A stretch of 64,000 nucleotides of DNA, taken from positions 6,696,001 to 6,760,000 of the forward strand of contig NC_046676.1 of the NCBI RefSeq assembly GCF_003369915.1, read 5' to 3'. The stretch is from Drosophila miranda (taxonomy: Eukaryota; Arthropoda; Insecta; Diptera; Drosophilidae). Position 1 is the first letter of the stretch, and each line of letters begins with the position of its first letter. Below the pieces are notes generated by a model. It saw only the letters and a program-made list of their open reading frames with translations, made no database searches and was not told the DNA's origin. The translations under genes and the position numbers were made by a program. Positions 36,189-47,900 of the stretch are shown piece after piece.

Positions 36189-36760
36189 ATGGCATTTCGT
36201 TTCTTTTCTAAATCTCTACTCTACGGCCTGCCACTGGGGATTACCTTCCTCGACTGCGTGGGCTATGTAGCCAGAGTGGATGGTAAGTAGCCGGCCACGG
36301 GAATTGCTTCTTAATTAAGACGGAATCTCCCACGTTCCATTCAGGTACCAGCATGCAACCCGCACTCAATCCAGTGGCAGATGTGAGGGATTATGTGTTC
36401 CTGTTGCGTTGGGGGAATCACAACAGCGATGTAGAGAGAGGGGACATAATATCGTTGGTATCGCCGAAGGACCCCGGCCAGAAGATTATCAAACGTGTGG
36501 TGGGCCTGCAAGGCGATGTGGTTTCCACGATAGGCTACCGTGATCCAATAGTGAGCGTCCCACAGGGCCATTGTTGGGTGGAGGGTGACCACACGGGCCA
36601 CTCCATGGACAGCAACACATTCGGGCCGGTGGCCCTGGGTCTGATGACGGCGAAGGCGGTGGCAATCGTGTGGCCTCCAGAGCGTTGGCGGCTGCTGGAG
36701 AACGAGCTGCCCAGACGACGTGCGCCCATTCAAGTGGCCAAGACTAGCCACTACAATTAG
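36189..36760 (+). CDS. Mitochondrial inner membrane protease subunit 2 (IMMP2L)
   Basis: CDS join(36189..36282,36345..36760), 169 residues. A type I signal peptidase of the S26 family that trims intermembrane-space sorting signals. An N-terminal membrane anchor (about residues 9-28, SLLYGLPLGITFLDCVGYVA) is followed by the catalytic serine in GTSMQP (about 34), the lysine in KIIKRVVG (about 84), and the family box GHCWVEGDHTGHSMDSN near residue 115. The split codon at the intron lies exactly before the catalytic GTSM. Length is normal for IMP2. It converges with YRDC; the stops are 211 bp apart. Confidence 0.93.
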
Positions 36761-36902
36761 CCCGAGGCTAGAAGACTGACCAGTTAAGAGTCTTTTCGAC
36801 GATAGTTCCAGTTATGTGCATCCAAAGATACATATGTACATAATCCGATGTTGTGGTCCCTCCCAAGCAAGAGAAGAATGTTCAAAATTAAAAATGAAAC
36901 CA

Positions 36903-36908
36903 AATAAA
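36903..36908 (+). terminator. IMMP2 polyadenylation signal AATAAA
   Basis: AATAAA 143 bp after the IMMP2 stop codon. Confidence 0.55.
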
Positions 36909-36971
36909 GTTATAGTTTTATTGAAGAAAAAATTAACTTGATTGGGCAGACACATCGGAGAACCGATATTT

Positions 36972-37742
36972 CTATAGTATCTGTGCAATATCCTTGCGAG
37001 GCTTGATCCCATATTCTTCCACCACGCGCAGGGTCTGCTTGAGGGCCACTCCGGCACGCACGATCTCATAGTATCCTGGCGTGGCCAAGTCAATCACAGT
37101 TGAGGCCAGGCGACGCTCCTCAGTGAGACCAATCTGACCAGCATCGAAGACGGCGCCCAGCTGGGGCCACAGCGAACGGAACTCGGTCACCTGGAGGCTG
37201 CTGGGTGCGCTAGACCGATTGGCACTGGTCAGGGCAAGCGGCTGTTCATGCCACACGGAGCACAGAGCGCGTATGAATGGGAAGTCTGGAATGCGGATGC
37301 CTATTTTGGAGGTGCTGGGATTCAGGAAACGATTGCTCAACTCGGGCGTCCGCTCAATCACAATGGTCAGGGGGCCCGGCAGCAAACGAGTTAGCAGCTC
37401 GTCGCTGAGGTGGGCGGCCTGACCGTAGCGACGCAGTGCCCTAATGTTGTTTACGCAGATGGCCACTGGCTTGTGTTCGTCTCTACCCTTAATCTCGTAC
37501 ATGCGTTGGATTGCATGCTCGTTGTTGGCATCGCATGCCAGCCCATAGACGGTGTCTGTGGGCAGTGCTATAACCTGACCGCCCAACAGGCATTGACGTG
37601 CCACCTTCAGAGCGGCTCTATCCTCCACTTGACACACCGGTGTCTTCGTCTTTTCGACTGTTTGGTGCTGCATTGTGCTGAATCTGGGGTAGGCTTGTTG
37701 CCCAAGGAGACGAGTGACAAGCAATGTTTGTAGGTAGCGCAT
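36972..37742 (-). CDS. YRDC, threonylcarbamoyl-AMP synthase (second cistron)
   Basis: 256 residues from the ATG at 37742. The start overlaps the stop of the RNA polymerase III subunit gene (TAATG), and no intron or promoter space lies between. The YrdC/Sua5 family makes threonylcarbamoyl-AMP from threonine, bicarbonate and ATP for t6A37 of ANN-decoding tRNAs. Conserved elements: LGGQVIALPTDTVYGLACDA, IYEIKGR-like MYEIKGRDEHKP, LLPGPLTIVIER, KIGIRIPDFPF and PLALTSANRS. The first 30 residues are Arg/Leu-rich with few acids (MRYLQTLLVTRLLGQQ), which could be a mitochondrial presequence. An in-frame upstream ATG at 37781 would lie inside the first cistron and is not favoured. Confidence 0.93.
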   Translation of the reverse strand: MRYLQTLLVTRLLGQQAYPRFSTMQHQTVEKTKTPVCQVEDRAALKVARQCLLGGQVIALPTDTVYGLACDANNEHAIQRMYEIKGRDEHKPVAICVNNIRALRRYGQAAHLSDELLTRLLPGPLTIVIERTPELSNRFLNPSTSKIGIRIPDFPFIRALCSVWHEQPLALTSANRSSAPSSLQVTEFRSLWPQLGAVFDAGQIGLTEERRLASTVIDLATPGYYEIVRAGVALKQTLRVVEEYGIKPRKDIAQIL

Positions 37743-38140
37743 TAGTCTCGCCAATTGTGCCCGCACTGGTGGTTGCAGCACTTGTAGAATGTGGTCATGG
37801 GCTCATCAGCCGACCGGGTTTGAATTTGCATAAAATAGGCTCGCTTGTGGCTACACGAGGGGCAATCGGCGTCCGTCGAATCGACGTTTTCCCACGCCGC
37901 CTTCCCTCCCAGAACGTGATCCACCTCCTGTGTGGACAGACAACCAAGAATTATCGACACTCGAAGGAATCCATTGCATCATCCAATTGATGGACTTACC
38001 TTGAGGCGGGGAAAGCTTTTCGTTGATATCTTACGCGTGATCTTCGATATGTATGGGCAGGTGTTACATGTGAAGCGGTGGCTATCTGTATCTTCCTCAA
38101 TGATCAATATATTGCCGCACGACGGGCAGAAAAACAACAT
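37742..38140 (-). CDS. Polr3K: RNA polymerase III subunit RPC10/RPC11 (first cistron)
   Basis: CDS complement(join(37742..37927,38000..38140)), 108 residues, the exact family length. The start is MLFFCPSC; a longer frame begins nine codons upstream but family members start here. It contains two zinc ribbons: N-terminal CPSCGN with CNTCPY, and C-terminal CPSCSH with CCNHQCGHNW. The hairpin motif QTRSADEP, needed for intrinsic RNA cleavage by Pol III, is intact. The stop TAA shares two bases with the ATG of YRDC, so both proteins are probably made from one mRNA. Confidence 0.95.
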
Positions 38141-38173
38141 CTTCTGCCTTGCCTCGATTTTGAGCACGTTCCA

Positions 38174-38209
38174 GTTTAAATAAAGGGGGCTTCTACGGGC
38201 TAAGTTCGT
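38174..38209 (+). repeat. Direct repeat a (promoter-side)
   Basis: TTTAAATA-A-GGGGCT-----GGGCTAAGTTCGT, matching 38734-38770 in the same orientation with a few substitutions. Lies in the Polr3K 5' region. Confidence 0.65.
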
Positions 38210-38384
38210 TTTATCGTCGGTATATTTACGGTATACATTACGGTGACCATTTACGGTATTTTTAATACTTTTTGGTATTTATTAGGTCAAAATGGAACCG
38301 TATATTTACGGTATATCGGTATATAATGGTATATTTTGTCAATTTCATCAATCTATTAAATTTAATTTTCAACGTTATATAGAA

Positions 38385-38765
38385 ATCCAATAAAAGCAAG
38401 GATTACGAATAGGCCAGTCAAGTAGAAAATTGATTCACTAAGCGGATAAAACTATGTGGGCACGGCTAAATTTTCTATATAGCTAATAATATTCGACGGA
38501 AGATCAAAATCGAGGAATATGGTTTCCCCTCCTCGATGGAGAACGATAAACCCATTATAAGCCAAAGGGGTATTTCAATATTCCACCGAAAATAATAAAA
38601 AATTAATAATTTTAGCGCAGTTCAGGTGAAAGTAATCGTTGTTATTTTTAAGTTCAGATGAAAGATGGCATGAATCTACAAGAAGAATTTACAATCGTTA
38701 ATATTTTCAGCCCTTTACCTGAAGTAGTTGAACTATTTAAATAGATGGGGCTGAAGTGGGCTAAG
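38385..38765 (-). repeat. Inverted repeat, right arm
   Basis: Reverse-complement partner of 33580-33930 (landmarks listed there). Its outer end (GGGCTAAGT) lies about 155 bp from the DMAP1 ATG. Confidence 0.75.
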
Positions 38766-38770
38766 TTCGT
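38734..38770 (+). repeat. Direct repeat b (end of right arm)
   Basis: Second copy of 38174-38209. Together they bracket about 525 bp that contains the arm. Confidence 0.65.
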
Positions 38771-38922
38771 AAAATATAACTTGAATTCGTTGGTATATTG
38801 ACGGTATATTTTGTTGTTTACAGATGGCGACTTCTTTGATTTGCGGCTGAAAATATTTCCAGTTCTTTGCAGACTGGAGCTGTCTAATTAAAGTAAATTA
38901 AAGTAACAAATAAAGAGGAAAC

Positions 38923-40467
38923 ATGTCGGCCGACGTGCGTGATATTCTGGACATGGAGCGTGCCAATACGCCCGAAGTGACAAAGGATTCCTTCCTTGCA
39001 ACAAAGAAGCGCAACTTCGAACGGTAAGCAGTCATTTTGTTAAAGTTCAAATGAACATTTTTAACAATAACTATATTTACCAGCACCAAACATGCCTCCC
39101 GGCGTCCCGAGGGCATGCACCGCGAGGTGTTCGCCCTGCTCTATACAGACAAGAAAGATGCCCCGCCATTGCTGCCCACAGACACGGCCCTGGGCATTGG
39201 AGGCGGGTACAAGCAGACGAAGGCACGTCTGGGGATGAAGACGGTGCGCAAGTGGGAGTGGGCGCCATTTGCCAACCCGGCGCGCACCGATGCAGCTGCC
39301 TTTCACCACTGGAAAAGGGTCAGCGATGATTCGGGAGAGTATCCCTTTGCCATGTTCAATGTACAGCTGGAGATCCCCTCCTACACTATGACGGAGTACA
39401 ACGCGCATATAAGGAACAACATAACCAACTGGAGTAAGGTGCAGACGGATCACCTGTTTGACTTAGCAAGACGGTAAATAATTGGAATTGACCATTAGAA
39501 AATCGCATTGTTTTATTGACTAAGTCCTGCCACAGCTTTGATCTTCGCTTTATTGTGATGGCGGATCGCTGGAACCGCCAGCAGCACGGGGACAAAACTG
39601 TGGAGGATCTCAAGGAGCGGTATTACGAGGTCGTTGCGCTACTAGCCAAGGCGAAGAATCAAACCATCGAGAAGAGAGTATATTCGTATGATCCGGAGCA
39701 CGAACGGCGCCGAAAGGAGCAGCTAGAGAAACTGTTTAAGCGCACCACCCTGCAGGTGGAGGAGGAGCAGATGCTCATCAATGAGATGAAGAAGATCGAG
39801 GCTCGCAAGAAGGAGCGTGAGCGCAAAACGCAAGATCTACAAAAACTCATCTCGCAGGCGGATCAGCAGAATGAGCATGCCTCGAGCACGCCCAGCACTC
39901 GCAAATACGAAAAGAAACTGCACAAAAAGAAGGTGCACCATCAACCGCGGCCCTCGAAGGTGGACTCGGTGGTGAATGCAATCGAAATAGGTAGCAGCGG
40001 CATCAAGTTTGCCGATCTGCGTGGGTCAGGGGTCTCCTTGCGTTCGCAGAAGATGAAGTTGCCTGCCAACATTGGCCAGCGTAAAGCTAAGGCTCTCGAA
40101 CAGGCCATACAGGAGTTCAAAGTTGGTAAGTTGAGTAACTGGGACTGTCTTACATTCGCTAATTGGACCGTTATTTACAGATCCCGCGCCACCACCCACT
40201 GAGGATATATGCACATCCTTTAACGAGCTGCGTTCCGACATGGTGTTGCTTTGTGAGCTGCGCACGGCCCTGTCCACCTGCATCTACGAGATGGAGAGCC
40301 TGAAGCATCAGTACGAGGCTGCTTGTCCGGGCAAGGTCAGTAAATAATTAAGAATGTAATACATTTATTCAACCAATTTGTTTGCTTCCTAATCACTGCA
40401 GACACTGAACATACCGCCCTCGATGGCGCCCCTCAAGACGGAAGCCCTGGACAGTAGCACAAATTAA
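38923..40467 (+). CDS. DMAP1: DMAP1, Tip60/NuA4 and SRCAP complex subunit
   Basis: CDS join(38923..39023,39084..39473,39536..40125,40181..40335,40402..40467), 433 residues, phases consistent. DMAP1 (yeast Swc4/Eaf2) is shared by the Tip60 acetyltransferase and H2A.Z-exchange complexes. The N-terminus DVRDILDMERANTPEVTK is typical of the family. A SANT/Myb domain follows at about residues 130-195, including WSKVQTDHLFDLARRFDLRFIVMADRW; then a Lys/Arg/Glu-rich helical segment (about 235-275) and the conserved GSSGIKFADLRGSGVSLRSQ near 325. The C-terminal helix (NELRSDMVLLCELRTALST) closes the protein. Start chosen by homology; no upstream in-frame ATG competes. Confidence 0.95.
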
Positions 40468-41984
40468 TTAAGTTAGCGCTCTCCGTTACCCCGTAGATCT
40501 TATGCTGCTGCCTCAGTGGCTGTTCCTGCTACTGATGCCGCCGACGAAGCAGACGTAGCAGACGCAGTAGACGTGTGTGCGGCGTGCTAATCATTGTAAC
40601 CCGTTTTCCAGTGTCCATATTTGTGCATTGCGCTACTCCCAGTCCGCTTGGGGAATAAATGGATAAACAAGAAAATTGTTTTGCGGCACATTCAATGTGA
40701 AAATCAAATAGCCCACGGCCAGCGATGGTCATGCCAGATGCCATGTCGAGTGTGAGAACTTTTTCCGCTGCGTGATTTATTTTCCATCCAGCATTTCTTT
40801 GCAGCCTGACTACGACGGTCAGTTGGCTAGTTAGTGGCCAGTATTTGGGTTAAGCCTGCAGTCGAATGCGGCTCTGGGCCCCGATCTTTGGCAAGCGAAA
40901 AATGAGAATTAAGTTCAACCGCGTGCTCTTACAATTCCAAGCCTGCCCACACAGTAACACACTGCAGGCGGAGGCGGAGGCCGAGGCGGCTCATTCACTG
41001 ACTCAGCCGAAGTCCAAAACGACAGCGAACAGACCATAGACCAGACCAGAGAGCGGACCAGTATTTGTGAATGAATCGACCGAATGCGAAGGCAAACACC
41101 CAGGCGCACACCCATACAGATGCACAGCCAGACAACGCATACGAAATCATTCTGGTGGCGGCTCGAGCCGCCTTACCTGAACGTAGGCCGCTCAGTCAAG
41201 TTTCAGACGTGGTCGGGTCCAGTTCGTGGCAGTTGATTATTGCGTTTGCTCTCCTCCGTCTCTGTGTATGTGCAGCTAGTTGCCGCATGCAGCAAACGTT
41301 CGTCTCAAGCGGCAAATGTGAAAAATGCAAATTTGACAATACCTGAAGAACGGTCGTCGCCAGTTGTCAGTGGAGTTACGATTGCGAGTGGCACACAGCC
41401 TACCTGACCCGTCATCAACGTCATCGTCTTTGTCCGCGTCATCATCCCTAAAAACTATTGGAATCCTGGCGGGGGGCAAGACAAACATCAACAGCGTCGG
41501 ATTCGCATCCGTTTCCGGTTCTTTCAGTTGACTACTAGTTTACTTGCACTTCGAGTCGGTTGGTCGGTAGTTTTTCATGAATGAAATTTTAATTTCGACT
41601 GTGTCCGCGTGTGTGCGTGTGTGTGTGTGAGCCTTCTGTCCAGCTCCAGCGGTGTCAACTGACGTTCCATTCCTTCCATTTATTGCCGCTGCCGCTGCCG
41701 CTGCCGCCGTTGTCGCTCCCTGGGCGTCAGTGCACCGTAAAGATCTTTATCGCATTCTAAATACGTTCTGGAGCAGAAGGCAGAAGACAGTCGCGTTGTG
41801 TGTGTGTGTGTGTGTGTACCAGGGTGCCCAGTGCCAGTGCCAGGTAGAGGCCAGGTTAATGCGGTTTATTGTTCTATGAACGTTGCCAGCGCTCGCCTGC
41901 CTGCTCTCTGTTTAAGTTTCGCACGCTGATAAAGACCCGCGCCACACCATCTCCGGACTTTGCCAGCAACCAGAAAGCAGCAAG
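40468..41984. other. Spacer between DMAP1 and Lrt
   Basis: The DMAP1 3' UTR ends near the AATAAA at 40654-40659. The rest contains the presumptive Lrt promoter and 5' UTR: GGAGGC repeats (40969-40990), a GTGTGC run (41608-41630), GCCGCT triplets (41685-41708) and a GT run (41797-41818). No coding frame recognised. Confidence 0.6.
40654..40659 (+). terminator. DMAP1 polyadenylation signal AATAAA
   Basis: About 190 bp after the DMAP1 stop; the first canonical hexamer downstream. Confidence 0.6.
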
Positions 41985-44900
41985 ATGTGGCCCAAGCTAA
42001 GGTGAGTCGCAGGTCTGGGCTAATTTAATGCCACAAAAGGCAAATAAAAGTACGCCCACAACGATTTATGCTGTAGAAATCGAGGTCTGACAACCTTGGA
42101 ACGGCATATGCAAAGATATGGCGATTTCTGTAGCCTCTTCGTGTGCTAGAGAACTTAGCGGCTTTTAATTTAATATTAACACTCTAATTGACTGCTATTC
42201 GGTTGAGGCATAATCAGAGTCAGTCTCAATTCCGCCGTCGCCCGAAGGCCGCTTCGCTTTGGAAATTATAATGGTTTTCCTATAAAGATTTCGATCAACT
42301 TGAAGTCATCTCTTCCGTTGCGTTTGTCTCATCTTTCGTTATGTTTCACGGGCTAATATCTTCCAAATTTACATGCAACAACGGATGGGGGGAAGGGGAG
42401 TGGAGTTTCTTTAACCCACGCAACAGACGAGATACAAAAGAAATGGAAGGGGGGGGCGAGATGCATCACACAAAGTAAACCCACACACGGAGGCCGTGGC
42501 TCGGGCTCTCTTCTGCTCGGTTTTACGCGCAATTAGCGCTTTTCGTTGCGTTTCCTTCTCTCTACCACCGAATATGTCTTCTCCCGATTTTCTATAACTT
42601 ATCATTTTCACAGCAGGCAGCTCTGGATCTTTCTACTTGAGCTACAGCTGAAGAAAATCTTTGTATTTTCATTTCATTTTCGAACGCCTACAACAACAAT
42701 GAAAGCGGAAAAAAGATTGTTCATAATTAATGTTTATATAATTTTTTACTGCTTTACATGTGGCTCATTAGCCGCTTGGCCTCCGTCTCCCTGTTCTTCT
42801 CCGTCGGTTTGTGTGGATATGGCCCGGCAAGTTCGTTGCCTAAGTCTTTTGTTTGCTCGTCTGTGGGCGTCCGTTTGATGCGGGAATGAAACGACAGAAA
42901 CCCTCGTACAGGGGGAAAAATAACCAAGAAGCAGAGATAAATAAAAATACATTTGTGCCACTTACTTGGTTACTTCGTAGCTGGTGTCTGTTGCTGTTTC
43001 TGCTGCTGGCGCTGTCTCTGGTGCTTGGGTCTTAACTGTTGGCTGGTTGCTCCACAACAAGTTGCCAAATTTGGCAATGGGAGCGCAACAGCGGCAGCAA
43101 CCAAGAGATAGATGCCTGCTGCCCACTTACTTTTGTGCCCAAAGTGTGTCGTCGTCGAGGTAATAATAAAGTTAACAGTCAGATGATCTCCCCCGAAGAT
43201 GATTCTTAACCGAAACTAAACACTGCCTCGAGGAATGGACATGCCAGGGGTTTCTCTTGGTATCCCCACCATATGATCTGTGTGGATTTCTGGCAGTGCA
43301 CATAAGGCATCTAGCCATTCACTTAGCATACTCCTCCGCAGCATCCCAGCATCTGAGCAGCCGCAGCCGCAGCCGCGGCCGCAGCCACAGCCGAAGCAGT
43401 TGGCGCTGTTGCTCTTTGCTGTCTCTGGCATTTGCATTTGTGTGTGGGCTGTGGAGTGGAGCTCTTGGTGTGGGCTCGACGATTGACTATAAATGTGTGT
43501 GTCATGTCGTATGTTGTCGCATAATATCTTTAATTTAGTTCATTTTCAGACCCATTTCCGTGCCCTGGCTCCAGTCAGCTTTCTTCTTGTTCAATATTTT
43601 CCTACCGACTTGATTCAATTTTTGACTGCCGAACAGCGATTTCCATTTGATTGGATCTCGCTTATTTCGGCCCGACTTGACGGCTTTCGAAATGTCGCAA
43701 TTAACAGTCGATTTAGCATTATGCACATGCGTTGGCGGTCTGCTCCTCCACTCGCTCTCTGGGGCTTGTGTGGGCTGTGAACTTGGTTTTTCTGTGTGGT
43801 TTATGGCCTGCTCTGGTTGAGCTGGTGTGCACAGAGGGGAGGGGAATTCTTCATGAAATGCTAGCGTTAAGGGATTCTGGAATAATATCGCGGGGAAATA
43901 GAACATCAAACCAATTATTCTCAGATCAAAGAATACATAAAGATTCATCTTTTACCATTTGGGATGACTGTTACGAATGCTAGTTCAATGTTTGTAATAT
44001 TCTTTAACCTTGAGGCATCCTGTATTCTGCTGTATTCATTCCAAACCCAGTTTCTAACTCAATCTTTCCTCCCTGCTCGCTCTCTAGTCTCAAATTGTTG
44101 GTAAAATTGTCACCGCAACTGCAAATCACTGGGCTGATAAACTTGTTTTTCCTCCAAACAAAAACCAGCGATAAAATAACAGCCACAACAAGTCAAGTCG
44201 GAGAAATAAAATTAGTGTGTATTATTTTTTGAGAGTGGGCCGAGAGACAAGTCAGCGGAAGTGTGTGGGTGGCGGCTGACTGTCGTCTCTGCCGAGGCTC
44301 GGTCTGTTGGCTGCCAGTGTCTTTGCTGTTTGAATGGGATTTGGCTTTGGCGCTTTTGTTTCATTTCCAGTTTTTCTGTTGGGCAAATTACTTTTTAATG
44401 GAACGCTCACGTGGGCAGCTGCTCGGGCAAGCACCGGCACTCGAACAATTAACCAAATCGGAGACAAAGTAGCCCGTAAGTGACGGCAATTGCTGCAAGT
44501 CGAACTTCTGTCAGGGGCTCTTTGTTAGTCTGCGGACCAGAGGCCGCTCTTAAATCTACTTATGTATGTTCGGTCCGCACATGTGTGGCTCTGAGATGAA
44601 CAGTTGGCTTATCCCATGGCATACGATCCGATTCCCCCTGGGGCAAGGTAAACAAACCATTATTTGGTGGAACGGTCTTAAGCCGGCTTTTGTTCGCCTG
44701 CATTTTTAGTTTATTCACCAAATCTTGCATTTTACGAGCTCCTCTGAGTCAGTCCGAGCTCTGAGCATGAATGAACCAGGTCCAGGTCCAGGTCCAGGTT
44801 GTGTTTAATTTAAATTAAATTGGATTTTCGTTGCCCGGAATCTGTGTTTTGTCTGCCATTTGCATATGAATATGGCCGACGGCAGCCGCCGCGAACAACT

Positions 44901-47900
44901 AAAAGCAATTTGAGGCTCTGAATTTATGGGCATCCACATCGACCGTCCTCCTCCTCCTGTAGCTCATTTCACTTGCCCTAAGGGGCGTGTATTTTGTATA
45001 CATATATTCTGAAAATCAAGTGGCATAATGAATAATATCATCTGGCAATTGTCAGCAAGTAAATACCAGACCAAGGTGGTTCCAAAACGTTTAATAAATT
45101 AATTTTTGTGTTTTATTAAATTATTGATATTATGAGTATATTATTAAGATAAATTAACAAAAATTAATTTATTTTTCTCGCTAATTACCAAATATATTAA
45201 GGGGTTCAATTTAAATTGATCGTTAAACCTCAGCTACAGGTTTTAGGGTTTATTAAAGCTTCTGTCTTCACGAATATCACTTTATGCATTATGATTGAAT
45301 ATATGATGGATTTATCTTTTTACTCGTAATCGTATGTACATACATATTTATATAGAAATACAATATTACATTGCTCTGTATTCAGACAAGGATCAGCATC
45401 CGCTTCCGTCTTACCTCCAGACACAAGAAAATGCGTCCCGTCATTCACACATGGAATTCTCACAGGGCTCAAGGGGTAGTAGGGGAACTGGTACCTGGCC
45501 CAGGATGGGCCACACAATTAAATCCCTTTTGCCTCTGTTTCCTGTCGCCTTTTGTCTCCTTTTTTATTTTTTTTTTTTGGCATGCTAAATACTCACGCCA
45601 GACCACAATTGTTGCTGCTTTTGCTTTGTGGCTACTTCAATTTCGAAAGCAGCTGCTTCGGTTTTTTTCCCTCTTGTGTGCAACACGTCTGTGGTTGCCA
45701 CTTGCGTGACATTTCGACCTTTGGCTGGCTTTTGCAGCAAACTTTTACTATTTTCATGCTAGGCATAAATTTCATCTGCCACACAGAGCCGAGCCAGCCA
45801 CGACACACATCCAAGAGCCACGCCACATTTCGTTGCGCTTTCAACGCGCGAACAATGCCACACAGCAGGTTGATATTCAATATGGCGCAAAAGACCACCA
45901 ACCTATCAAACTACCAAACAAACTACCGAAAGATATAGCAAATTGGTAATTTCGCCTTTAACCTATGCAACATGCTGCTGTCATTATGATTAGCAACATG
46001 CTGGCCAATTGGCTGCTGTTTTTGTTGCAATTCATGTCATTCGGTGGCGGATACTTTAAAAAAGATAAGTAATATAAAAACTACATTCCAGCTGAACTTT
46101 AATTAATGCTGTAATTCGGACAGAAATGTGTGGTTCTTCTCTGCTTGGATAGCACTTAAACCAAGCAATTAATAGCAGGTTTAGATATGTAGATTTGACA
46201 TCTTTACTGGAGTAATTATCCCCCTTAATTTATCCAATGTAGTATGTACCTCAAGTCATTCCTTAGTCTACCATCACCTTCCAAAGAGAATTTGCACTTC
46301 GGTGTGTCAAGCGACAATGGTTCAGTTTCGGTTTTTATTATTTATCTTTTTTTGTTTGGTTGCTCGTTCATTGGCTGCCAAAGAAGGCAGGCCAGCAAAA
46401 AACGCGTTTTTAATTGTTCAATGGCTTATCGCATGTTTTGGCCATTTGGGGAGCGCAAAAAAGTTGGGCTTAGAAAACCAAACAGCAGAAAAACAGAAAA
46501 AAGTTATAATATATTTAGCTGGCTTGTGTGCCAGTTTAAGTTTTAACTTATGTGAGAAATAAATAAGAAAAGAAAAACACTTTTTACACGATTTGTTAAT
46601 AGCAGCGAGTGATTGCATTTTGGAATTTCATTTTTCAATCAGTTTCGTATTTTTTGTATTTTGCGGCAAGTTTGCAGAGTCAGCTTGCATCATTATCATA
46701 TCTTTGTATCTTTTGGTCTTCATCTGCGAGTTGGCATCGGCCCCAGCATCATCATCAGGCAGCAAAATCTCTTCTCTTCGTCTCGGTCCGTTCCACAGAA
46801 AACGTTGCAATGCCGTTACCAACCCAACTCGATCCATTTTCAACCATTTGGCTCACACGGATAGACATGTGCACTAACACACGAATGCGTGCGAGAAGGT
46901 TTATTTCCGTTGACGTGCCTTAATTCCAGTCAGTTTCGGCTGGCCTGGCTCCGGCTGACGATGATAATGATGATGGCGCTTGAACTGTGCGCCTACACAC
47001 CAGCGCGCGAAACAGCCAACAGTCACAACACAGAGCCCTGGGCAGTGGGTAGGTAGGAGTTGGAGGAGTCCATCAGCTGGGGGAACTGGACTGGAGGCAC
47101 TCAAAGATAGAACAAAATTTGACTGAAAGAAAAAAAACATTATTAGAAGCTTTAGAAGACAAAATCGGTCCAAACTTCCCAACCAATCATTGTACTATAT
47201 TTTTGGAGCAATATATTTGGGAAAATCTTTAAGAATTTCTTATTCGCGCTGAATTAAGACATGTTTTGTCTTAAGAGAGTTTTAAGGAGAGTCTGTGCCC
47301 ATTTTTCAGGAGTAGAAGAGCATCCCGAAAGAGCATTCGAAATACGTTCCCAACCACACAGTCGTAGCTCCGGTGTGTGGGAGCTGGCTGATTTCTGCTC
47401 AGATGAATAATCAACCTAAACTGGCGTCTCCAGTCTGCACACTGAGAGGAGGTGTCGTCGATGGCTCCGACTCTGCTCGGTTTTGTTTGGGACTCAGACC
47501 CGACTGGTTGTGGATTGATTAGCAAGTCTGTGGCAAGTTTTAAGCCAAACAAACAGCCACCAAGGAGTCGGCTAGTTGGCCAAACTATCTTCTGAAATGT
47601 GATTGAGTGTGCTTCCCATCTGGCTGAGTCAGCGGTTGGGTCCGAGGGCATGCGAGGAGATCCTGTGAGGTGTGAGGCGTGGCATTTTATGCATAATTAG
47701 CCACAGTGTGGAGAGGGCAAGGGCGGAAATTAGAGGCACTGAAACGTTGCGAGCCGTTGACCAGTTAGCGTGACAGGGGAGGAGTCGGGTGGCCAGCGTA
47801 TGAGCTGCATTTTAAACAATTCTTATTGTTGAGGATGTTGGCAGACCCCTGTGCCCCTGCCACTGCCCCTGCAGGCAATGGTCAACGCAGCACTTGTCTG

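Larger units (their letters stand above)
38141..38922. promoter_or_regulatory. Divergent promoter region of Polr3K/YRDC and DMAP1, rich in GGTATATTT
   Basis: 782 bp between divergent genes. It holds at least six GGTATAT/GGTATTT elements (38218-38340 and 38791-38818), the core of fly promoter motif 6 (YRGTATWTTT). The two clusters follow the two direct 36 bp copies at 38174-38209 and 38734-38770, and the right inverted-repeat arm lies between them. Confidence 0.6.

Noticed and set aside
37743-37781. YRDC start 13 codons upstream
   Set aside because: It would lie inside the RPC10 coding region and begins at a non-ATG-favoured position; the TAATG start explains the dicistronic layout better.
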